DNA of 64,000 nucleotides from Rheinheimera sp. SA_1 (GTDB taxonomy: Bacteria > Pseudomonadota > Gammaproteobacteria > Enterobacterales > Alteromonadaceae), in contig NZ_LXWK01000018.1 of NCBI RefSeq assembly GCF_001669775.1, positions 1-64,000 of the forward strand. The letters run 5' to 3'. Under the pieces are notes generated by a model. That model was not told the DNA's origin, made no database searches, and was given only the letters and a program-made list of their open reading frames with translations. The position numbers were made by a program, and so were the translations under genes. Numbering within the stretch: the stretch's first letter is position 1; every line of letters starts with the position of its first letter. Shown here in pieces: positions 44,294-53,144 of the stretch.

Positions 44294-45892
44294 ATGAGCG
44301 AAACTGCGCAAATCTATGATGTACTGGTGGTTGGGGGTGGCATCAACGGTACGGGTATTGCGGCGGATTGTGCGGGCCGGGGGCTGGATGTGTTGTTGTG
44401 TGAGCAGCAGGATCTGGCGTCTGCGACATCGTCCAACAGCAGTAAATTGATCCATGGTGGTTTGCGTTATTTAGAACATTACGAGTTCCGGCTGGTGAAA
44501 GAAGCGCTGGCCGAACGGGAAGTGCTGTTAAAAAATGCGCCGCATATTATGTGGCCGATGATTTTCCGCCTGCCGCACCAGCCGCATTTACGCCCGGCCT
44601 GGCTAATCCGTACCGGGTTGTTTTTATATGACCATCTGGCAAAACGGGTCACTTTACCGGCGTCGCGGGGCATTCGTTTTGGCGCGGACAGCCCGCTGCA
44701 AAGCCATATTAAAAAAGGTTTTGAATATGCCGATGGCTGGGTGGATGATTCCAGACTGGTGGTCAGCAATGCGCTGGCAGCAGCGCAGTATGGGACAAAA
44801 ATTGCTACCCGCACCCGTTGTATTCAAGCGCGGCGCCAGCAAGATCACTGGCTGGTGACCTTACAACCGGCACAGCAAGCCGCTTATCAGATTAAAACCC
44901 GCGCTATCGTCAATGCCGGCGGCCCCTGGGTTGCCAAGTTATTTGATGAAGCATTGGAAGACAAATCGCCACAGAATGTGCGGCTGGTGAAAGGTAGTCA
45001 TATTGTAGTGCCGCGCCTGCATACACAGCCGCACGCTTATATGTTGCAAAATCAGGATCAGCGCATTGTGTTTGTGATCCCGTTTGAAGATAACTTTACG
45101 CTGATTGGCACTACCGATGTCGAATATCACGGCGATCCGGCCAAGGTGCAGATAAGTGACGAAGAAATTTGTTATTTGCTGCAGATCAGCAACCACTATT
45201 TCAATAAACAACTGACCGCGTCTGATATCGTCAGCTCGTTTTCCGGAGTGCGGCCGTTATTGGATGATGAGTCGGCCAGCGCGCAAACTGTCACCCGCGA
45301 TTACAAACTGGAACTGAGTACACAGCAGGGCAAGCTGCCATTGCTCTCGGTGTTCGGCGGCAAAATTACCACTTACCGTAAACTGGCCGAAGCGGCCACT
45401 GATAAACTAACTGAGTTTTTCCCGGGCGCCAGCGGTCGCTGGACTGCCAACCAACCGCTGCCAGGCGGCGATTTCAGTTCGGTTGAGGTACTTTCAGCAG
45501 AGCTTCGGGCGGCCTACCCCTGGTTGCCAGAACTACTGCTACGCCGCTACTTGCGCAGTTATGGCAGTCGCGCCCGGCTTTTCCTGCAACAAGCGGTAAC
45601 TCTCGCTGATTTAGGGCAGGATTTTGGTCATGGCCTGTTTGCTGCCGAAGTGCGGTATTTAATGACCGAGGAATGGGCGCAAAGTGCTGAGGATATTCTG
45701 TGGCGACGCAGCAAACTCGGCTTGTATTTCAGCCCGGCGCAAACGGCGGTTTTGGCCGGATTTATCGCGCAGCAACCAGCGACAGCTGCGGTTACTACAG
45801 CTATTGCAACTGCCGTCGCAACTACCGCCACAGCCGCTGTTGCAACAACTGTTACATCAAATACTACGCCTGCCCTGGCGACAATTGGCTAA
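44294..45892 (+). CDS. glpD: FAD-dependent glycerol-3-phosphate dehydrogenase
   Basis: Peripheral membrane enzyme oxidising glycerol-3-phosphate to dihydroxyacetone phosphate with electrons to quinone; 532 residues. VLVVGGGINGTGIA is the FAD site (about residue 10-22); SNSSKLIHGGLRYLEHYEF, NAGGPWVAKL, KGSHIVVPR, IPFEDNFTLIGTTDVEY and FGGKITTYRKLAE are family landmarks. The start could also be the ATG at 44288. The last 40 residues are an Ala/Thr-rich low-complexity tail absent from the family. Together with glpK it channels glycerol into glycolysis. Confidence 0.94.
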   Translation: MSETAQIYDVLVVGGGINGTGIAADCAGRGLDVLLCEQQDLASATSSNSSKLIHGGLRYLEHYEFRLVKEALAEREVLLKNAPHIMWPMIFRLPHQPHLRPAWLIRTGLFLYDHLAKRVTLPASRGIRFGADSPLQSHIKKGFEYADGWVDDSRLVVSNALAAAQYGTKIATRTRCIQARRQQDHWLVTLQPAQQAAYQIKTRAIVNAGGPWVAKLFDEALEDKSPQNVRLVKGSHIVVPRLHTQPHAYMLQNQDQRIVFVIPFEDNFTLIGTTDVEYHGDPAKVQISDEEICYLLQISNHYFNKQLTASDIVSSFSGVRPLLDDESASAQTVTRDYKLELSTQQGKLPLLSVFGGKITTYRKLAEAATDKLTEFFPGASGRWTANQPLPGGDFSSVEVLSAELRAAYPWLPELLLRRYLRSYGSRARLFLQQAVTLADLGQDFGHGLFAAEVRYLMTEEWAQSAEDILWRRSKLGLYFSPAQTAVLAGFIAQQPATAAVTTAIATAVATTATAAVATTVTSNTTPALATIG

Positions 45893-45935
45893 TGCAGACT
45901 GCGCCAGATTAGATCAGCCTGCCGTCGAAACTGCT

Positions 45936-46949
45936 TCAAGCCACGTTCGGGCACAGCTTGCTGTTTTGCGCCTGCTGCTGAAACTGAAACACGGTCGCGA
46001 AACCGCGCAAGGTGCAGGCCGTGACGTCAGCCGTCGTTGCTTCGATACCAACCGCCTGCAGCACTTTGCTAAAACAGTCCTGCAGTGGATAACCACCAAT
46101 CACCACCACACTGCTGTCGGCATTGAGCTGCCAGTCGGTGGCGTGCAATGCCGCGCGAACGTCACTGCCAATCAACATGCCTGACAGATAAGAGCAGGCC
46201 TGAGCGCCATTTTCACCGCCAAATAACTGCCGGGTGCGTACACTAAACAAACCATGCACCAGATTGCCGGCATCGGCCGTTAAAGTGAAGTCGCTGCCTT
46301 GGCTAAAGGCCGGCCAATCCAGTTGTTCTGACGAACAAGGCTGCTGGATAAGCACACTCTGGCGGCTTAATAAATCAAACAACTCGCCGGTCATCGCCGT
46401 CTTAAAATATTCAATCACCCCTTCACGCAGCAGCACCCATTTGGTATGAGTGCCGGGTAAACACAACAAATGCTCGCCCTGCCGAAACTGCGGGTTCAGC
46501 TGCAAAAAGCCGAGAATTTGCAGCTCTTCGCCACGCATAACGTCAAATTGCAGATTGGCCAGTCGACAACAAAGTCCAGGCATGATGGTCAGTTGCAGCT
46601 CTGCACAACTGAACTGAAAGCCAGTCCCCACAATTTGTTCCGGTACAATAGGGCAAGGCAAATAAGCCGTTTCATGCCAACCGATGCTGGAGCCAATTTG
46701 TCCGGCCAGCAGCACCGGCAGGTTGCCATATTCCGCCAGCCAGGGCGCAATCGCCTGTTGCAGCGTTTGGGCAAAATCGGTTTTTCTTTTTCCGACACCA
46801 GGCCCGGTGACTGTGCCCTGTAACAGCACTTGTTGAGCCGCATGAGCTTGTTGATCAAGTGGCGTTTGTTGATCGACTTGGATCTGGCACAAATAGGCCC
46901 GTAGATGGCTGGTACCCCAGTCCACTGCGATATAACGGCTATTGCTCAA
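45936..46949 (-). CDS. dgoK: 2-dehydro-3-deoxygalactonokinase
   Basis: Phosphorylates 2-keto-3-deoxygalactonate in the De Ley-Doudoroff pathway; 337 residues. The opening RYIAVDWGTSHLRAYL is the ATP-binding start of DgoK, followed by VLLAGQIGSSIGWHETAYLPCP, LPGTHTKWVLLREG and GSDVRAAL. TTG start with GGGAGG upstream, 3 bp after the SDR stop, so the two form an operon. Galactonate dehydratase (dgoD) and the aldolase (dgoA) are not in this window. Confidence 0.93.
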   Translation of the reverse strand: MSNSRYIAVDWGTSHLRAYLCQIQVDQQTPLDQQAHAAQQVLLQGTVTGPGVGKRKTDFAQTLQQAIAPWLAEYGNLPVLLAGQIGSSIGWHETAYLPCPIVPEQIVGTGFQFSCAELQLTIMPGLCCRLANLQFDVMRGEELQILGFLQLNPQFRQGEHLLCLPGTHTKWVLLREGVIEYFKTAMTGELFDLLSRQSVLIQQPCSSEQLDWPAFSQGSDFTLTADAGNLVHGLFSVRTRQLFGGENGAQACSYLSGMLIGSDVRAALHATDWQLNADSSVVVIGGYPLQDCFSKVLQAVGIEATTADVTACTLRGFATVFQFQQQAQNSKLCPNVA

Positions 46950-46952
46950 ACC

Positions 46953-47711
46953 TCAGGTCCTCCCACCATCCACACAGATGGCCTGCCCTGTGATCAATGC
47001 ACTTTGATCGGATGCCAAAAACAACGCCAGATTGGCGACATCCTGTGGGGTAATAATTCGTTTCAGCACCGCTGAATCAAGCCATTTTTGCTGCTCTTCT
47101 GCGGTAAACCAGCTAGCGAGCTGGCGTTCGGTGGCGACCCAACCGGGTAAAATAGCATTTACCCGAATGCCGCTATCGCCATAATCTTTGGCCAGCGCTT
47201 TGGTCATGCCAATAATACCCGCCTTGGCGGTAACATAACCTGCCATCTGCTGTTGCCCGGTTAAAGCATTGATAGAACTGAAATTAATAATGCAACCTTG
47301 TTGGCGCGATTGCATCAGCGCAAAGGCCATTTGTGAAGCAAAAAATGCCGGATCCAGATTCACCTGCATACATTGCTGCCAATCCTGTGCTGTCACCTGC
47401 TCAGTTGGTTGCCGGCTGTCGTTCGCAACATTATTCACCAGCACATCCAGACCGCCGAGTTCAGCCGCCGCTTGTCGCATCGCTTGTTGTAACTGCCTGG
47501 GCTCACGTACATCAACCTGTTGAAACCATACATTGCTGTCAGAAAGTTCGGCCTGCAGTGCAGCCGCAGCTTCGGCATTAATATCAATAAAAGCCACCCT
47601 TGCCTGCTGCGCCGCAAAAGAGCGCACCATCGCCGCACCAATGCCGGTGGCTCCGCCGGTGATAAACACAATTTTCTGCTGAAGACTTGGGTAAAAGGTC
47701 GTTGCAGTCAC
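46953..47711 (-). CDS. SDR sugar dehydrogenase, probable galactose 1-dehydrogenase
   Basis: A 252-residue short-chain dehydrogenase. TGGATGIGAAMV is the NAD(P) motif, NNVAND the structural NNAG variant, SSINAL the Ser and YVTAK the catalytic Tyr-x-x-x-Lys. NNxANDxR, PGWVATERQ and the C-terminal DGG motif match bacterial D-xylose/D-galactose 1-dehydrogenases. Operon with dgoK and divergence from a DgoR-like regulator favour D-galactose as substrate. GTG start with GGAG 9 nt upstream. Confidence 0.85.
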   Translation of the reverse strand: MTATTFYPSLQQKIVFITGGATGIGAAMVRSFAAQQARVAFIDINAEAAAALQAELSDSNVWFQQVDVREPRQLQQAMRQAAAELGGLDVLVNNVANDSRQPTEQVTAQDWQQCMQVNLDPAFFASQMAFALMQSRQQGCIINFSSINALTGQQQMAGYVTAKAGIIGMTKALAKDYGDSGIRVNAILPGWVATERQLASWFTAEEQQKWLDSAVLKRIITPQDVANLALFLASDQSALITGQAICVDGGRT

Positions 47712-47856
47712 CTGAAAGACTCCAATATTATCTGATTTAATCAGAAGGCTGCTGCGAAGATTACAGTGCAGTCAATACTATTGCACAGCAGCATTTAAGC
47801 CTTCTTCAGCGTATTTCCAATGTGGAAAATTGCTGTAATAAGCGACAGTTAAAAAA

Positions 47857-47873
47857 GTTATATCATATCTGTA
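47857..47873. promoter_or_regulatory. Gal operator-like site, SDR-gntR intergenic region
   Basis: GTTATATCATATCTGTA matches the 17-bp consensus at about 13 positions. It lies 5 bp from the stronger site at 47878, so two sites sit side by side between the divergent SDR and regulator genes. Confidence 0.5.
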
Positions 47874-47877
47874 CGTA

Positions 47878-47894
47878 TTTTAATATGATATATA
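47878..47894. promoter_or_regulatory. Gal operator upstream of the GntR gene
   Basis: TTTTAATATGATATATA, reverse complement of a near-consensus site, with an intact half-site. Seventeen bases before the regulator ATG, which suggests autorepression. Confidence 0.65.
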
Positions 47895-47910
47895 ATGTTA
47901 ACAATCATTG

Positions 47911-48627
47911 ATGAACCGTAGCCCTATGAGTAACCCTCCAATTCAGAATCTGACCCATCAGCTCACTTATGATTTAGGTTTAGCCATAGTGCAGGGCGTT
48001 TACCCTGTAGGTACCGGTTTACCCTCTGAAGCTGATTTATGCATTGAATACAATGTCAGTCGCAGTTCGACTCGCGAAGCGGTGAAAATGCTGTCGGCCA
48101 AAGGGCTGATTTCATCCAGACCCAAACAAGGTATCCGGGTTCTGCCGGAAAGCAGCTGGAATATGTTTGATACTGACGTGCTGAAGTGGATTTTAAGCAG
48201 CAAACCTTCGCTGGCCTTGCTAAAAGAATTTACCGAAGTGCGGGTAGCACTGGAACCCAAGGCGGCGGCATTGGCGTCGTTATCGGCGTCTTATCAGCAA
48301 CTGGAAGTGATTGAAAAAGCCCTGGCCAGAATGGTTGATGCCGATCGCGGCCTCGACGATCCACTGGAAGCCGATATTGCTTTTCATACTGCGGTGCTGG
48401 CCGCCAGCAACAACAGATTTTTTCTGCAGCTGACTGAATTTATCAGCACAGCGCTGCGCGTGAGTATCCGTTACACCAATAAAATCAAAGGGGTGCCGGG
48501 CGCAGATGTACAAAAGCACGCCGAAATCCTTAACACTATCAAATCAAGAAACCCAGAGCGGGCGAAAAAAGCCGTCGAAGCCATTTTGGATGAAGCGCTG
48601 GAATTGATTGAATCCAGGTTGGAATAA
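47911..48627 (+). CDS. GntR/FadR-family regulator, DgoR-like
   Basis: A 238-residue repressor-type regulator. The N-terminal winged helix (QLTYDLGLAIVQGVYPVGTGLPSEADLCIEYNVSRSSTREAVKMLSAKGLI) is GntR; the C-terminal FCD domain has WNMFDTDVLKWIL, EVRVALEPKAAALA, ADIAFHTAVLAASNN and HAEI, the metal and ligand site. WNxxDTDVLxW is shared with E. coli DgoR. The ligand is probably a galactose-derived acid. It is the best candidate for the protein that binds the AT-rich operators around the locus. The ATG at 47926 is an alternative start. Confidence 0.87.
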   Translation: MNRSPMSNPPIQNLTHQLTYDLGLAIVQGVYPVGTGLPSEADLCIEYNVSRSSTREAVKMLSAKGLISSRPKQGIRVLPESSWNMFDTDVLKWILSSKPSLALLKEFTEVRVALEPKAAALASLSASYQQLEVIEKALARMVDADRGLDDPLEADIAFHTAVLAASNNRFFLQLTEFISTALRVSIRYTNKIKGVPGADVQKHAEILNTIKSRNPERAKKAVEAILDEALELIESRLE

Positions 48628-48660
48628 ACCACCCGGCCAAGTCTATTCATCTTTGACTTG

Positions 48661-48690
48661 TGGTGGATGGCGCTTCGCTCATCCACCCTG
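48661..48690. repeat. REP-like palindrome, copy 2
   Basis: GGTGGATG (48662-48669) and CATCCACC (48680-48687) with GCGCTTCGCT between. It lies between the convergent GntR and alpha-galactosidase genes and may terminate both. This GGTGGAT-GCGCTTCGC-ATCCACC word is widespread as REP-like repeat in gammaproteobacteria (recalled). Confidence 0.8.
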
Positions 48691-48712
48691 CAAAAACATA
48701 TAAATCAATACG

Positions 48713-50851
48713 TTAAACCGACATTAACTCAAACACCAACGACGTTTGCGGGTGCACTATCGGCAATTGCATGCCAAATTGCTGCAAGGCTTCACCACTG
48801 AAAACCTGACCTTCAATCTGATCAAGGATTGAGGCCGAGTATTCTTTAAAACTGCCCCGCACTGGCCATACTAACTTGATCTGATAATGCAGTTCTGGAT
48901 CCAACCCGATAAACCGATAACGAGGCGGCAAAGTGCGGGCGGTTTCGCGTACCGAGTTATAGGCAAACAGCGCTTTGGTTTTATCAACGCTCACCAAGCC
49001 AAAATTAATCGAATCACCATCACTATCCAGCCGGAATAAATCGGCGTTGTGAATAAAATCACGCTGCTGTTTATGCAGTGCTATCGCCGCGGTCAGCGCA
49101 GTCTTTTCAGCCGCCGTCAGTTCGCGCGGATCCATTTCAATACCCATGTGGCCAAACATTGCCACCGCCGCCCGCATCTCTAAACTCACCCGACGCCCGG
49201 TAATATGGCAATCCCGTGGCCCAACATGCGCGCCCATCACATCGGAGGGGAAGAAAAACGAACAGCCGCGCTGGATATTTAACCGGTCCAGTGCGTCGTT
49301 AGAATCGGACGTCCAAACCCTGTCGGTATGTGCCAGCACGCCGTAATCGACCCGTGCGCCACCGGATGAGCAACTTTCGATTTCCAGCCCAGGATGCGCG
49401 GCTTTGATCCGATCCACCAGCGCATACAGTGCCAGTGTTTGCTGATGCACCGCAGGTTTGCCCTGGAAATTGCCCGGATGGTTTAAATCGCGGTTAATGT
49501 CCCATTTGATATAACGGATCAGCGGGTATTCGCGCAGGATCGCGTCGATAGCACCAAATAAATAGTCAGTCACTTCAACACGGGTTAAATCCAGCACCAG
49601 CTGATTGCGAAACTTCATTTGCCCATTACCGGCGGTTTGTAGCACCCAGTCCGGATGAGCGCGGTATAAATCGCTGTCTGGATTGACCATTTCCGGTTCA
49701 AACCACAGGCCAAACTCCATCCCCAGTGCGTTGACATGGTCAATTAAGGGCGACAACCCATCCGGATACACGGTTTTATCGACAGTCCAGTCACCCAAAC
49801 CGGCAAAATCACCACGCCGGCCTTTAAACCAGCCGTCATCCAGCACAAACCGCTCCACACCAAGCGCTGCCACTTCATCCGCCAAGGCTTTTAAGGTGGG
49901 CACATCATGCTGAAAATAAATGCCTTCCCAGGTGTTGTAGTGCACCGGCCTTGGCTTTTGGCGCTGCGCTTTACTCAGCAAATGCTCACGGACAAAACCA
50001 TGGAAATTGCGCGATAAGGCACTAAAACCGGCATCCGACCATGACGCATATAATGTGGGGCTTTGGTAACTTTCGCTGCTTTGTAGCGTCAGCTCACTAG
50101 GCAGCAATAATTCACCCATCTGCACATAACTGCGTCCTTCGGCCAGTAATTCCACCCGGCTGCGGTGATTGCCCGACCAACCTAAATGAAAACCAAAACA
50201 CTCGCCCTGTTGCTCACCGGTGTTTGTGCTGTGCACCAGCAGGCCCGGGAAATTATCATGCGAGGTTTTGCCCTTCCGGTTTTCCCGCACAAAGCTGCCT
50301 AAAAACAAATCGACGCTGCGGCGCTGAAATTCATTCGACCAGCGGCCTTCAAAACTGGTGAGCTGGGTTAAATGATCCGGCAGTAATAGCGTAGGCGCGG
50401 CACACCACTGTAGCTGTAATGGCTGCGTGGTTAAATTCCTTAAGGCAGTGGTCGCCTGCAACACATTGTGCACCGCATCGAGCTTTAACGAATGGCTGAG
50501 TTCAATGCCGCGCAGTGCATCCACACTGACAAATTCCACTTGCTGCGCCGATAACTGCCGCACTTCAGTCAGTTGCGGCCCGACCGACCAGGCTTGCTGA
50601 TCATTCATAAGTTCCAGACCGGGCGCACCGGTAAAACCTTCGCCATTGAGCGGAGTCAGTGACACCGGCGCTTCAATCACCACCGAACATTTGGCTTCCT
50701 GGCGAGTGCTCAAAAGCGTCAGCATGGTCGCTTCCGTTGCAGCAGACAGCTTTTTGCCAAAATACAACAGTGCGGGCGTGCGGTGACGGCAATCGATGAA
50801 TACACTCAGCGACTGGCTTTCCAGCCGGATATAAGAAGGGATGGCAGTCAT
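48713..50851 (-). CDS. GH36 alpha-galactosidase
   Basis: Removes terminal alpha-galactose, 712 residues, no signal peptide, so cytoplasmic. N-terminal beta-supersandwich; catalytic barrel with DDGWFKGRRGDFAGLGDW, GLWFEPEMVNPDSDL, the nucleophile Asp in YIKWDINRDL, ESCSSGGARVDYG and the acid/base Asp in WTSDSNDALDR. The ATG at 50851 has AAGGA 8 nt upstream. Divergent from the beta-galactosidase over a shared promoter region with an operator. Substrates fitting the locus: alpha-galactosyl glycerides, melibiose or raffinose. Confidence 0.94.
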   Translation of the reverse strand: MTAIPSYIRLESQSLSVFIDCRHRTPALLYFGKKLSAATEATMLTLLSTRQEAKCSVVIEAPVSLTPLNGEGFTGAPGLELMNDQQAWSVGPQLTEVRQLSAQQVEFVSVDALRGIELSHSLKLDAVHNVLQATTALRNLTTQPLQLQWCAAPTLLLPDHLTQLTSFEGRWSNEFQRRSVDLFLGSFVRENRKGKTSHDNFPGLLVHSTNTGEQQGECFGFHLGWSGNHRSRVELLAEGRSYVQMGELLLPSELTLQSSESYQSPTLYASWSDAGFSALSRNFHGFVREHLLSKAQRQKPRPVHYNTWEGIYFQHDVPTLKALADEVAALGVERFVLDDGWFKGRRGDFAGLGDWTVDKTVYPDGLSPLIDHVNALGMEFGLWFEPEMVNPDSDLYRAHPDWVLQTAGNGQMKFRNQLVLDLTRVEVTDYLFGAIDAILREYPLIRYIKWDINRDLNHPGNFQGKPAVHQQTLALYALVDRIKAAHPGLEIESCSSGGARVDYGVLAHTDRVWTSDSNDALDRLNIQRGCSFFFPSDVMGAHVGPRDCHITGRRVSLEMRAAVAMFGHMGIEMDPRELTAAEKTALTAAIALHKQQRDFIHNADLFRLDSDGDSINFGLVSVDKTKALFAYNSVRETARTLPPRYRFIGLDPELHYQIKLVWPVRGSFKEYSASILDQIEGQVFSGEALQQFGMQLPIVHPQTSLVFELMSV

Positions 50852-50933
50852 CAATCAGTTCCTTTTCGCGTTCTGGATAATTTAGCTGCAGTCAGCCCAC
50901 ACAGCATTAGACAGTCAGCATAAATAATAATAG

Positions 50934-50950
50934 TATATATCATATAATTA
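50934..50950. promoter_or_regulatory. Gal operator between alpha- and beta-galactosidase genes
   Basis: TATATATCATATAATTA matches the consensus at 16 of 17 positions. It lies 83 bp upstream of the alpha-galactosidase ATG and 114 bp from the beta-galactosidase ATG, so it can control both divergent units. Confidence 0.7.
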
Positions 50951-51063
50951 ATGTGCTAACAGATACAAGACCCGGCAGCAGCATTACAACCCTGCCAAAA
51001 TGATGCCGCAACAAAGCGGTGGCGCTGAACACAAATTTGCGAGCTGATTGCGAGGAGAGAACG

Positions 51064-53055
51064 ATGTTAGGTGTGTGTTATTACCCAGAGCACTGGCCGG
51101 AAACCATCTGGGCTGACGATGCCCGCGAAATGGCGGAGCTGGGTCTGAAGTATGTGCGGATCGGCGAATTTGCCTGGTCGAGATTAGAATCGTCACCGGG
51201 CGTATTTCAATTTGACTGGCTGGATCGCGCCATTGAGACTCTGGCTGGCGCCGGCTTAAAAGTCATTATGTGTACCCCAACCGCCACGCCGCCGAAGTGG
51301 CTGATTGATTTATACCCGGATATTTTACCGGTCGATATTAAAACCGGCACCGTGCGCGGTTTTGGCTCACGCCGCCACTGCGACTTTTCCAGTGAAAACT
51401 ACCACCGTGAATCGATGCGCATTTCCGAAGTACTGGCCAAACGTTACGGCCAGCATCCGGCGATTTGTGGCTGGCAAACCGACAATGAAATTGCCTGTCA
51501 CGACACCGCCCATAGCGGCAGCCACAACGCAAAAATGGCCTTCCAACGCTGGTGTGAAGCGCGTTATGGCGATGTTGATACCCTCAACAGCGCCTGGGGC
51601 AATGTATTTTGGTCGATGGAATATCAAACCTTTGGGCAAATTGAACTGCCGATATTAGCCGTCACCGAAACCAGCCCGGCGCATCAATTGGCCTACCGGC
51701 GTTTTAGCTCGGACATGGTGGTGAAGTTTCACGATGAAATGGTCGATATTATCCGTGCCCATGCGCCAAACCAGTTTGTGACGCACAACTTTATTCCAAT
51801 GCACGACACCCAAACCGATAACTTTGCGCTCTCGAAAAAACTCGATTTTGTCAGCTACGACAACTACCCACTCGGTCGCACCGATTTGTTTTTTGCCGAT
51901 GCCCCCACCGCACAATTTAAAAAATATATGCGCACCGGCCACCCGGATTTTTCCAGTTACGCCTTTGATCAAAGCCGCGGTATCAGCAAGCGAGGTTTCT
52001 GGGTGATGGAGCAACAACCTGGCCCGGTGAACTGGGCCCGACATAACCCACGGCCAGAAGCAGGCATGGTGCGGTTATGGTCCTGGCAGGCCTTTGCTCA
52101 CGGTGCTGAAGCGGTCTGTTATTTCCGTTGGCGTCAGGTGCCGTTTGCGCAGGAGCAAATGCATGCGGGTATAAAAAGAACTGATAACTCGCGGGCAGCG
52201 GCGCATAAAGAAGTGGCGCAAGTGCGCGATGAGCTGAAGTTATTAGCACCTTTCACCGACCATTTCAGCGGCGATTTAGCCACGCTGCCATTACAGGCAA
52301 AAGTAGCCATTGTGATGACCACCGAGAATCAGTGGGTCACCGAAATTGAACGCCAGGGCGATAGTTTTAATCAGCATCAGGTCGAATTTAGCTGGTACAG
52401 CGCCTTGCGCCAGTTGGGTTTGGCGGTTGATTTTGTCTCGCCTGAGCATGATTTAACGCCTTACCAACTGGTGATAGCGCCATGCATGCCAATTGTCAGC
52501 CAGGATTTTGTCGACCGCTGTAAAGCGACTTCAGCAACTTTGGTGTTTGGCCCGCGCAGTGGCGCCAAAACGGCAGAACTGAGTGCAGTGCCCAATCTTG
52601 GCCCTGGTTTATTGCAGCAGTTGATTGATGTCAAAGTGCTGAGCACCGAAACCATCAGACCAGATTGTTATGCTGAGCTGCAGCTTGATGGCGACCAAAC
52701 CAGCTACCAAAGCAGCCGCTGGCGCGAAGAATTGGCACCCGGTGCTAACGTTTTGATATTGGCGCGCGATGAATTCAAGCAACCTGCAGTAGTCCAGCAG
52801 GGTAATGTGGTGTATGTCGGCACCTTAAGTTGTGAAGAGTTTTTAATTGCGCTGTTCCGTCAGCTGGCTGAAAGCGTAGGATTGCCGATGTGGCAACTCG
52901 GCAGCGACCTTCGCACCATGCAACGTGGCCAGCTGCAGTTTGTGTTTAACTACGGCGCCACAATGCAGCAGTTTACCGCCCCGGAAAATGCAGAATTTGT
53001 CATCGGCAGCAGCAACTTGCAGCCTTATGACGTGGCGGTATTGCGGCTAAGTTAA
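51064..53055 (+). CDS. GH42 beta-galactosidase
   Basis: 663-residue cytoplasmic glycosidase. MLGVCYYPEHWPE, the typical GH42 start, follows GGAGAG, so the ATG at 51064 is preferred to the upstream frame start at 51019. Acid/base Glu in GWQTDNEIACHDT; nucleophile Glu in FWVMEQQPGPVNW; C-terminal trimerisation/glutaminase-like domain from about residue 395. No signal peptide. GH42 enzymes prefer small beta-galactosides; beta-galactosylglycerol fits the neighbourhood. Confidence 0.94.
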   Translation: MLGVCYYPEHWPETIWADDAREMAELGLKYVRIGEFAWSRLESSPGVFQFDWLDRAIETLAGAGLKVIMCTPTATPPKWLIDLYPDILPVDIKTGTVRGFGSRRHCDFSSENYHRESMRISEVLAKRYGQHPAICGWQTDNEIACHDTAHSGSHNAKMAFQRWCEARYGDVDTLNSAWGNVFWSMEYQTFGQIELPILAVTETSPAHQLAYRRFSSDMVVKFHDEMVDIIRAHAPNQFVTHNFIPMHDTQTDNFALSKKLDFVSYDNYPLGRTDLFFADAPTAQFKKYMRTGHPDFSSYAFDQSRGISKRGFWVMEQQPGPVNWARHNPRPEAGMVRLWSWQAFAHGAEAVCYFRWRQVPFAQEQMHAGIKRTDNSRAAAHKEVAQVRDELKLLAPFTDHFSGDLATLPLQAKVAIVMTTENQWVTEIERQGDSFNQHQVEFSWYSALRQLGLAVDFVSPEHDLTPYQLVIAPCMPIVSQDFVDRCKATSATLVFGPRSGAKTAELSAVPNLGPGLLQQLIDVKVLSTETIRPDCYAELQLDGDQTSYQSSRWREELAPGANVLILARDEFKQPAVVQQGNVVYVGTLSCEEFLIALFRQLAESVGLPMWQLGSDLRTMQRGQLQFVFNYGATMQQFTAPENAEFVIGSSNLQPYDVAVLRLS

Positions 53056-53100
53056 AGAAGTAGATGTTGAGTGGATGGTGTGGGCGAGGATTGTAAAATA

Positions 53101-53130
53101 GTGGTGGAGGCGATTCGCTTATCCACCACC
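53101..53130. repeat. REP-like palindrome, copy 3
   Basis: GTGGTGGAGGCGATTCGCTTATCCACCACC lies 45 bp after the beta-galactosidase stop, between it and the convergent SBP gene. Outer arms GTGGTGGA and ATCCACCAC are inverted, and GCG/CGC lies inside. Likely bidirectional termination role. Confidence 0.75.
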
Positions 53131-53144
53131 AACAAAAGAAAGTC

